A DNA stretch of 6,322 nt from Planctomycetaceae bacterium (lineage in GTDB: Bacteria > Planctomycetota > Planctomycetia > Pirellulales > Pirellulaceae), in assembly GCA_005773145.1 (NCBI GenBank), contig SXHS01000337.1, positions 1 to 6,322 on the forward strand, given 5' to 3'. Under the pieces are notes generated by a model. It was not told where the DNA came from, made no database searches, and was given only the letters and a program-made list of their open reading frames with translations. Of the stretch, positions 1-5,345 are shown in pieces. Every line of letters begins with the position of its first letter. Positions within the stretch are counted from its first letter, which is position 1. The position numbers were made by a program, and so were the translations under genes.

Positions 1-1038
1 GGGAACCAGATTGTGCTTCGCGCCGGTGATGAGCCCGGGCAATGGATCGTGCGCGGCATGCCCGACGCGGCTGGAGTTCCCACGACCGTCAACGGCCAGT
101 CCGATCCTCTAGTCGTGGAGGGCGGTGAGGACCATATCCGGATCAACTTGGGCGCGGGTGACGACCGACTCGTGGTTCGCGAAGGACGCGTTCCCGGCGT
201 CTTGGCCATCAACTTGGGCGAAGGCAACGATCACTTGCAACTCGGCCAGCGGGAGGATTCGACGCCAACGCCGGAGGAATCAGCCTCTGTTAGCGTCCAC
301 GATTCCGAAGATGAATCAGAGGATGACGATCCGGCGACACGTCCGGTCCTGTCCGTTGGCGATGGGCTCCTAGTGCGTGGCGGTGCCGGTGATGATGAGA
401 TTCATCTGGCGTCCGTCCAGGTCGGAGGATTCACGCGAGTTTACGCCGGTCTGGGGAACGACATTGTCCGCTTGGGGCAACCGGATGTAGCCCCCGCCGC
501 TTCGAGTGAAAACGCGGCCGCGATTACCGATGACGGAGCCAATACCGGTGAAGACTCGGCACCAGCTCAAGTGCGTGTGCGCGGCAATATGGCCATCCAT
601 CTTGGCGAGGGGAACGATCGCCTAGGTTTGTGGCACACGCGTGCCGGGCATGGGTTGCAGGTGCATGGCGGATTGGGGGACGACCAGATTGGCCTCCACG
701 CGTTGCACACTCCTTTCTTGGCCGTCGATGCGGGTGAAGGCAGTGACAACGTGCAGTTGTCCGAAGTTGCCGCGCGACTGGCAGGTGTCATCACGGGTGC
801 CGGAGCGGACGAAGTACGCATCGTGGATTCCGTCTTTGGCTTGCTCGACGTCCAATTGGGCGAGGGGCAAGATCAACTAGCGGTCGGCGGAACGACGGTG
901 CATCACGGTGCCCGGTTCAATGGCGGCCCGGGACGCGATACCTACCGTCCTGGCTCGAATAATCGCTTCCGCCGCGTATCGGTGGTCAATTTCGAACTGC
1001 GGGAAGAGCAGCCTGAAGCACCAGCCAGCTTGACCTAA
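1..1038 (+). CDS. RTX-like glycine/aspartate-repeat extracellular protein, C-terminal part (5' end outside window)
   Basis: The reading frame is open from the first base (Gly-Asn-Gln-Ile, then the GTG at 13) and ends at TAA 1036-1038. The GTG at 13 is probably just an internal valine, because sequence of the same style precedes it, so 346 C-terminal residues are visible. They contain ten copies of a motif like h-x-L/G-G-x-G-x-D-x-h (for example INLGAGDDRL, VRGGAGDDEI, VHGGLGDDQI), starting every 21-22 residues apart from two places. At those places, about codons 84-115 and 161-190, acidic Ser/Thr/Glu/Asp- and Ala-rich inserts interrupt the array. GxGxD turns are the calcium-binding element of RTX/haemolysin-type repeats, and the spacing suggests a beta-solenoid with one turn per repeat. 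A secreted or surface location and calcium binding are inferred; the signal peptide is not in view. The last 25 residues are charged and non-repetitive, with no visible sorting signal or membrane anchor. The real function is unknown; a structural or adhesive role is as likely as an enzymatic one. Confidence 0.8.
   Translation, partial: GNQIVLRAGDEPGQWIVRGMPDAAGVPTTVNGQSDPLVVEGGEDHIRINLGAGDDRLVVREGRVPGVLAINLGEGNDHLQLGQREDSTPTPEESASVSVHDSEDESEDDDPATRPVLSVGDGLLVRGGAGDDEIHLASVQVGGFTRVYAGLGNDIVRLGQPDVAPAASSENAAAITDDGANTGEDSAPAQVRVRGNMAIHLGEGNDRLGLWHTRAGHGLQVHGGLGDDQIGLHALHTPFLAVDAGEGSDNVQLSEVAARLAGVITGAGADEVRIVDSVFGLLDVQLGEGQDQLAVGGTTVHHGARFNGGPGRDTYRPGSNNRFRRVSVVNFELREEQPEAPASLT
142..945 (+). repeat. 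Ten RTX-like protein repeats of 63-66 bases, in pairs and then a run
   Basis: Motif starts lie at 142, 208, 373, 439, 595, 661, 724, 787, 850 and 916. Spacings are 66, 165, 66, 156, 66, 63, 63, 63 and 66 bases. Subtracting one 66-base unit from the two long gaps leaves inserts of 99 and 90 bases, so the basic unit is 21-22 residues throughout. Conservation is at the protein level (Gly-x-Gly-x-Asp between hydrophobic residues). The DNA is diverged enough that this is an old repeat array and not a recent tandem duplication. Canonical RTX arrays run at nine residues, so this is a longer-period variant. Confidence 0.8.
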
Positions 1039-1064
1039 CAGCGACGGTTTGCAACGTTTGCGGT

Positions 1065-1096
1065 GGCGCCATCGCGGGCCAGTCCCGCATGGCGCC
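1065..1096 (+). terminator. Strong hairpin after the repeat-protein gene, candidate terminator
   Basis: GGCGCCAT at 1065-1072 and GCGGG at 1074-1078 pair with CCCGC at 1084-1088 and ATGGCGCC at 1089-1096. This gives a 13-bp, very GC-rich stem with a single bulged C at 1073 and a 5-base loop. It begins 26 bases after the TAA of the upstream gene, the position expected of a transcription terminator or mRNA 3'-end stabiliser. No T-run follows (TGACGATTGG), so it is not a textbook intrinsic terminator and may need a factor or act only as an RNA 3' barrier. Confidence 0.55.
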
Positions 1097-1119
1097 TGAC
1101 GATTGGCGAATCAGTTGAG

Positions 1120-1186
1120 AGTGGCATAGGCTTCCAGCCTGTGATCTACGAGCGAGCGAGCTCACAGGCTGGAAGCCTATGCCACT
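1120..1186. repeat. Perfect 25-bp inverted repeat, REP/BIME-like palindromic element
   Basis: The arm at 1120-1144 is the exact reverse complement of the arm at 1162-1186, separated by a 17-base spacer rich in a GAGC repeat. One G-T and one A-T pair could extend the outer end to 1118-1188. Each arm is itself partly palindromic: AGGCT-TCC-AGCCT, flanked by CAT and GTG, forms its own small hairpin. Each arm also starts on its outer side with GTGG. A short hairpin headed by a GT(A/G)G-type tetranucleotide, present as two inverted copies, is the architecture of REP sequences and BIMEs mobilised by RAYT (TnpA-REP) transposases. It sits between two convergent genes, the usual REP location, and could also stop transcription from both sides. 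No transposase is present in the window. From memory I believe near-identical arm sequences recur in planctomycete genomes, but I cannot verify that here. Confidence 0.65.
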
Positions 1187-1232
1187 TTAGCATCCGTTGA
1201 ACGGCCGCGGTGTCGGAGCCGTGGATCTCGAA

Positions 1233-1247
1233 CCGATTCCGAATCGG
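1233..1247 (-). terminator. Small hairpin after the TIM-barrel gene, weak terminator candidate
   Basis: CCGATT at 1233-1238 and AATCGG at 1242-1247 form a 6-bp stem with a 3-base loop, starting 4 bases beyond the minus-strand stop codon. There is no following T-run on the minus strand, so it would be a weak stop at best. The larger palindrome at 1120-1186 further downstream is the better candidate for ending this transcript. Confidence 0.25.
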
Positions 1248-1251
1248 CCCG

Positions 1252-2253
1252 TCACGAATCTGCCTCGTGATTCAGTCGATCGCGGACACGCTGCAAGAGC
1301 CGCAGTGTCGCGTGAACCCCTTCCACCTCGGTCAGGCGAGACCCCTCGTACTCAATGCCGACGTAACCTCGGTAGCCGGCCTTCACAACAATTTTTAGCA
1401 TGCGCTCATAGTCGGTCGCGACTTCATTCCCTTGATCGTCGAAGTCCACCGACTTCGCGCAGACGGACTTCGCGAATGGCATCAGCGTCTGGACGCCCTG
1501 ATACCGATCCCGGCCATCAAAATTGTTGAAGTCCGGTAGTGTGCCGGCATTGGGAAGTCCCACGGCCTTGATGAGCTGGGAAACCCATTCCGCGTCGGAT
1601 GACAGCTCACCGTGATTTTCAACCAGCACGTGGATGCCCATGCTGGCCGCAAACTTGCACAGCGGCCGCAGTCCAGCGACCATGAGCTGCAATTGTTGAG
1701 TCGTGTCCCCTTGAGAGCGGGCATTGACTCGGATCGAGTGGCATCCCAAGAGATGAGCGGCCGTCACCCACTTCTGATGGCGCTCGACGGCCACATGTCT
1801 TGCTTGGTCGTCGGGATTGCCGAGTTCCCCCTCGCCGTCAATGAGGATGAGCAAGCCGGTGACGTTTGCCGCGTCGGCTCGCCGGCGCATTTCACGCAGA
1901 TACTCGTGGTCGTCCACCTTGGGTTTGAAGGGAATATTCCAATACTCCACGGCATCCAACGCAAACGTTTCGCGTGTGAAGCGGGGAAAGTCGAGCGGGT
2001 CGAGCTTTTTTTCGGCCAGCATGCGATGGAGCGAGTATTCGGTTAAGGAAATCTTGAACAATGGATCCGGTACCTCTGGCTGGGGCTCCGCAGTCCGTCC
2101 GACAGACGCGCGATCCAACAACCAGCCGGCGGCCAGCATCCCACTCGTCGCTAGGATCTGCCGTCGATTGGAGCCCGACGTGGCCGCGGCCATGGAGGGC
2201 GTGACAGGCCGAGTTGTGGGAAGCGATACGGGTTGGGGTTGATCCATGGTCAT
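1252..2253 (-). CDS. Tat-exported xylose-isomerase-like TIM-barrel protein (sugar isomerase/epimerase family)
   Basis: A 333-residue protein, read from ATG 2251-2253 to TGA 1254-1252. The start is chosen because it places a Tat signal near the N-terminus: SNRRQILATSG with the twin arginines at residues 30-31, then a short hydrophobic stretch (GMLAAGWLL). In-frame codons for ATG 2245-2247 (two residues later) and ATG 2284-2286 (11 residues earlier) are alternatives; none has a clear Shine-Dalgarno. The rest fits the AP_endonuc_2/xylose-isomerase-like barrel: LTEYSLHRML near residues 70-79, GLLILIDGEGELG near 133-145, VENHGELS with Glu212, LPDFNNF with Asp241, AKSVDFDDQGNE at 266-277, and GYVGIEYEG with Glu301. 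Glu212, Asp241 and Glu301 match metal ligands of sugar epimerases of this fold. The two histidines usually found near Asp241 and on the following strand look replaced (Asn244 and Cys265). Export argues against a cytoplasmic sugar phosphate as substrate; a free or oxidised sugar is more plausible. It is transcribed divergently from the haem-protein operon. Confidence 0.85.
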   Translation of the reverse strand: MTMDQPQPVSLPTTRPVTPSMAAATSGSNRRQILATSGMLAAGWLLDRASVGRTAEPQPEVPDPLFKISLTEYSLHRMLAEKKLDPLDFPRFTRETFALDAVEYWNIPFKPKVDDHEYLREMRRRADAANVTGLLILIDGEGELGNPDDQARHVAVERHQKWVTAAHLLGCHSIRVNARSQGDTTQQLQLMVAGLRPLCKFAASMGIHVLVENHGELSSDAEWVSQLIKAVGLPNAGTLPDFNNFDGRDRYQGVQTLMPFAKSVCAKSVDFDDQGNEVATDYERMLKIVVKAGYRGYVGIEYEGSRLTEVEGVHATLRLLQRVRDRLNHEADS

Positions 2254-2326
2254 GTGCACCGATCGGGGGCATTTTTTGGGGGGCATCCGGTGACCGAATC
2301 GCCTGGGCCCTGGGTGCCGAAACCGG

Positions 2327-2355
2327 TTGTATTGGGGCCGGAAATCGGCTAGGAT
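2327..2355 (+). promoter_or_regulatory. Weak sigma-70-like promoter candidate for the PSCyt1-DUF1501 operon
   Basis: TTGTAT at 2327-2332 and TAGGAT at 2350-2355 lie 17 bases apart. Each box matches four of six consensus bases. Transcription would start near 2362, giving a leader of about 185 bases before the ATG at 2547. Matches this good can occur by chance in 293 bases, and planctomycete promoter consensus is poorly defined. Confidence 0.2.
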
Positions 2356-2357
2356 AA

Positions 2358-2385
2358 AGTCTATTGACTTGACGGCACATCGCAA
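2358..2385 (-). promoter_or_regulatory. Weak promoter candidate for the TIM-barrel gene
   Basis: On the minus strand TTGCGA (2385-2380) and TAGACT (2363-2358) are separated by 16 bases, with four of six consensus matches in each box. Initiation would be near 2351, about 98 bases upstream of the ATG. It overlaps the start-site region of the plus-strand candidate, so the two could compete; both calls are weak. The rest of the 2254-2546 divergent region holds no gene I can support. It contains a direct repeat GGGGGCAT at 2265-2272 and 2279-2286. Confidence 0.15.
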
Positions 2386-2535
2386 GCCCACAGTCCATTT
2401 TGGGAGTCCGTTCTGGGCCGCTCCGACGCCGGTGGTTGGCTTGTCGCGTTTCTGACGTGATGAGTGGCCAATAATCGTCGAAGGCTCTGTTGTTTGATTC
2501 ACTGAAGGCTCCTTCGCAAGGCTCAAACCAAAGAC

Positions 2536-2540
2536 AGGTG
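2536..2540 (+). promoter_or_regulatory. Ribosome binding site that sets the PSCyt1 gene start
   Basis: AGGTG lies 6 bases upstream of ATG 2547. It is a partial Shine-Dalgarno match and favours this ATG over the in-frame TTG at 2490, which would put 19 polar residues ahead of the signal peptide. Confidence 0.5.
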
Positions 2541-2546
2541 CACAGC

Positions 2547-5336
2547 ATGTGGAGGCTCTTTGAGTTCTTTGACCGCGATGCGGCCGGGCGGTTGTCTCCG
2601 CAGTTGCTCATGGCGATCATGCTGTGCTTATGTGGGGCTGGAACCGGTTCGTATGCCGGGGCGGAGCCGATCGACTATCGAGCGAAGATCAAGCCGATAC
2701 TGGCTGCCAAGTGCTACTCCTGTCACGGCGCCTTGAAACAGGAAGGCGAGCTGCGGCTCGACACACGCGCGCTCCTCTTGGCCGGCAGCGGCAGTGGCGC
2801 GGTCGTTGTGCCCGGAGACCCGGCTAATAGCCCATTGCTACATCGCGTCTCATCGATGGGCGACGATCGCATGCCCCCCGTCGACGAAGGGGCGCCCTTG
2901 ACGGAAGCCGAACGAGCCGCAGTGCGGCAGTGGATTGAGCAGGGAGCGGTTGCGCCGGATGAACCCACGCCCCCCGATCCGCGTGAGCATTGGGCCTTTC
3001 GCCCTCCTGTCCGCCGGACCGTACCCACGGCGGTGGATGCCGCCTGGTCGGACAACCCGATCGATGCTTGGATTGCGAAGGGGCACCAGGAACATCAGCT
3101 CCAACCCGTCGCGATTGCGGACAAATCGATTCTGCTGCGCCGGTTGTATGCGGACTTGATCGGATTGCCGCCGACACTCGCTGAACTCAAGGATTTCTTG
3201 GCCGATGACTCTTCCCACGCCTACGCACGGGTCGTGGATCGTTTGTTGGAACATCCCGCCTACGGCGAGCGCTGGGGCCGGCACTGGATGGACGTATGGC
3301 GCTACACGGACTGGTATGGCTTGGGGACGCAGGTACGGTACAGCCAAAAACACATCTGGCGTTGGCGCGATTGGATTATGGAATCGCTTAGTGAAGACAA
3401 GCCGTACAACCAGATGATCGTCGAGATGCTGGCCGGGGACGAGTTGGCGCCGACAGACCCAAACGTCCTGCGTGCCACGGGTTTTCTCGCCCGTAACTAT
3501 TTCATCTTCAATCGCACCACGTGGCTTGACAATACGGTCGAGCACACGTCGAAGGCGTTTCTTGGGCTGACCATGAATTGCGCGAAATGCCACGACCATA
3601 AGTACGACCCGTTATCTCAGGTCGACTACTACCGATTGCGCGCCGTCTTTGAACCCCATCAAGTGCGATTGGACCCAGTGCCCGGCGAAACCGATTTGGA
3701 CAAGAATGGCTTGCCACGGGCATTTGACAACGATCCCGACACGCCCACCTATATCTTGGTGCGTGGCGATGAAAAGAATCCCGACACGAGCCGGGCGATT
3801 TCCATGGGCGCCCCGGCCGTGTTGACGACGCAGCCGATCGTGGCTCAGCCGGTCCCGTTGCCTCCGGAGTCCTACCATCCCGCCACACAGGCCTTTGCTT
3901 TAACCGATCACCAGGCGAAGGCCGAGCGGCAAATCGCTGAGGCCCGTGACGCGTTACGGCAAGCCCAAACATCGCTGGTCGCCCCCGCGGCCGAAGCGAC
4001 TGCGTCCGCCTCGGAAGCCCCATCGGAAAAGGCCGCTGCTGGTCCCACGTCGGAAGCCGAACGCCGAGGTGCGATTGAAGTGGCGCAAAAGTCCTTGGCG
4101 GCAGCCGAATTGTATCCGGCCGCGTTGGTGGCCGGGCATGCCGTGGAGGTGGCGAAGGCACGGGAGCTATCCGCGGAGGACGTGAGCCGCCTGGCCCGGT
4201 TGGCCGCAATCGCATCCAGTCGCCATGCGTTTACGCGAGCGGATGCCGACTTGGCACGTGCCGATCTTGCGGTGGGCACAACCCAAGCCAAAGCGGATGC
4301 TGGTGCCAAGATGACCGCCGACAAGGCCCGGGCCGATGCATTCGAGAAATGGATGACAGCTCGAGCGACTTTGGAGGATCCGGGTGAGACCTACGAGGCG
4401 TTGTACGTCACGCGCCGCGCTGCCAACGGTATGATCGACGAGGAAACGCCGCGTCACGGGCCCTATGCGAAGGTCAGCACCGGCCGGCGGATGGCGCTGG
4501 CCCGATGGATCGCCGCTCGAGAGAATCCGTTGACCGCACGGGTCGCGGTCAACCAGATTTGGATGCGCCATTTTGGCCAGCCCCTGGTCGAGGCGGTCAC
4601 CGATTTTGGCTTACGGTCTCCGGCACCCCCCCAACAAGCGCTGCTCGACTGGTTGGCGGTTGAATTTATGGACCACAACTGGAGCATGAAACATTTGCAT
4701 CGCTTGATGGTCCATTCTCGTGCCTACAAATTGCATTCCACGTTGCGTTTGGCCGATGAGGCCACGCGGGCAGCCGACCCCAAGAACGACTACTACTGGC
4801 ACCGTCACCCCAGACGCATGGAATCGCAAATGGTGCGAGACACCATGATTGCTCTGGCTGGCCTGTTGGATCCGGCGATTGGAGGACCGGACATCGAGAC
4901 GAAACTCGAAAGCACGACGTATCGTCGGACCATGTACTTCAGCCACAAGAATGAAGGCCGCGCTCCCTTCACCTACATGTTTGACGACGCGGATATCTTG
5001 GATTGCTACCGACGACGTGAAAGCATCGTGCCTCAACAAGCGTTGGCGCTGGCCAACAGCAAACTCTCGTTGACCGTCGCCGAAAAGATTGCGGCACGCT
5101 TGCGGCAGGAAATGGGTGATTCGGATAACGATGCGTTTATCGTGGCGGCGTTTGAAACGGTCTTGGTGTCGCAGCCGAGCGACGAAGAGCTGCAGGCCTG
5201 CCGAGACGCCCTGCAGCAGACGGAGACGTTGCTCAAATCGGCTCAGGGAGCCAACTTGGAGACGGTCCGAGACCGTGCCCGCAAAAACTTGATCCATTCA
5301 TTGCTGAATCACAACGACTTCATCACCATTCGATAA
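2547..5336 (+). CDS. PSCyt1 - DUF1549 - DUF1553 haem-binding planctomycete protein
   Basis: A 929-residue protein of a family expanded in Planctomycetes and Verrucomicrobia; biochemical activity is unestablished. The N-terminus is a Sec-type signal: Arg15, hydrophobic LLMAIMLCLCG at about 21-31, and likely cleavage after the AGA at 37-39. The PSCyt1 domain covers about residues 41-133 with haem motif CYSCH at 56-60 and a candidate axial methionine in DDRMPP (Met109). DUF1549 follows at about 166-371 (DNPIDAWI, ADLIGLPPT, HPAYGERWGRHWMDVWRY). It carries the family's second CxxCH, CAKCHDHKYDP, at 345-349. Residues 449-609 are Ala/Glu/Lys/Arg-rich and probably helical coiled coil, split by an Ala/Ser/Pro patch at about 477-503. 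DUF1553 fills about 642-929 (GRRMALARWIA, NPLTARVAVNQIWMRHFG, VPQQALALANS). Both cysteine pairs imply c-type haem attachment outside the cytoplasm. A role in electron transfer or oxidative carbohydrate breakdown is only an inference. The downstream DUF1501 gene begins 9 bases after the stop, so the two are co-expressed. Confidence 0.93.
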   Translation: MWRLFEFFDRDAAGRLSPQLLMAIMLCLCGAGTGSYAGAEPIDYRAKIKPILAAKCYSCHGALKQEGELRLDTRALLLAGSGSGAVVVPGDPANSPLLHRVSSMGDDRMPPVDEGAPLTEAERAAVRQWIEQGAVAPDEPTPPDPREHWAFRPPVRRTVPTAVDAAWSDNPIDAWIAKGHQEHQLQPVAIADKSILLRRLYADLIGLPPTLAELKDFLADDSSHAYARVVDRLLEHPAYGERWGRHWMDVWRYTDWYGLGTQVRYSQKHIWRWRDWIMESLSEDKPYNQMIVEMLAGDELAPTDPNVLRATGFLARNYFIFNRTTWLDNTVEHTSKAFLGLTMNCAKCHDHKYDPLSQVDYYRLRAVFEPHQVRLDPVPGETDLDKNGLPRAFDNDPDTPTYILVRGDEKNPDTSRAISMGAPAVLTTQPIVAQPVPLPPESYHPATQAFALTDHQAKAERQIAEARDALRQAQTSLVAPAAEATASASEAPSEKAAAGPTSEAERRGAIEVAQKSLAAAELYPAALVAGHAVEVAKARELSAEDVSRLARLAAIASSRHAFTRADADLARADLAVGTTQAKADAGAKMTADKARADAFEKWMTARATLEDPGETYEALYVTRRAANGMIDEETPRHGPYAKVSTGRRMALARWIAARENPLTARVAVNQIWMRHFGQPLVEAVTDFGLRSPAPPQQALLDWLAVEFMDHNWSMKHLHRLMVHSRAYKLHSTLRLADEATRAADPKNDYYWHRHPRRMESQMVRDTMIALAGLLDPAIGGPDIETKLESTTYRRTMYFSHKNEGRAPFTYMFDDADILDCYRRRESIVPQQALALANSKLSLTVAEKIAARLRQEMGDSDNDAFIVAAFETVLVSQPSDEELQACRDALQQTETLLKSAQGANLETVRDRARKNLIHSLLNHNDFITIR

Positions 5337-5339
5337 GGA
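5335..5339 (+). promoter_or_regulatory. Ribosome binding site overlapping the upstream stop codon
   Basis: AAGGA at 5335-5339 overlaps the TAA (5334-5336) of the preceding gene and sits 6 bases before ATG 5346. The overlap suggests translational coupling of the two operon genes. Confidence 0.65.
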
Positions 5340-5345
5340 CAAGCG

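Noticed and set aside
1120..1186. The palindrome as terminal inverted repeats of a MITE or insertion sequence
   Set aside because: The spacer is only 17 bases, there is no target-site duplication at the flanks (ends in GTTGAG on the left, TTAGC on the right), and no transposase; a REP-like pair or terminator fits better.
1197..1529. Plus-strand open frame overlapping the 3' end of the barrel gene
   Set aside because: It is a shadow of the minus-strand coding region, with Arg/Pro/Ser-rich composition and no ribosome binding site or homology I recognise.
2364..2374. TTGACTTGACG as a strong -35 element for the plus-strand operon
   Set aside because: The -35 match is good, but no AT-rich -10 lies 16-18 bases downstream for either TTGAC copy.
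2254..2526. In-frame N-terminal extension of 91 residues on the minus-strand barrel gene
   Set aside because: It would place the Tat signal in the middle of the protein, has unstructured composition, and overlaps the divergent promoter region and the 5' side of the plus-strand gene.
2490..2546. TTG start 19 codons upstream of the PSCyt1 ATG
   Set aside because: It lacks a better ribosome binding site and adds a polar stretch ahead of the signal peptide; ATG 2547 has AGGTG at good spacing.
2850..3599. Long minus-strand open frames inside the PSCyt1 gene (also 3508-4215 and 4611-5297) and inside the DUF1501 gene (5445-6170)
   Set aside because: They are antisense to well-supported family genes, show no recognisable domain or start signal, and are expected by chance in GC-rich coding DNA.
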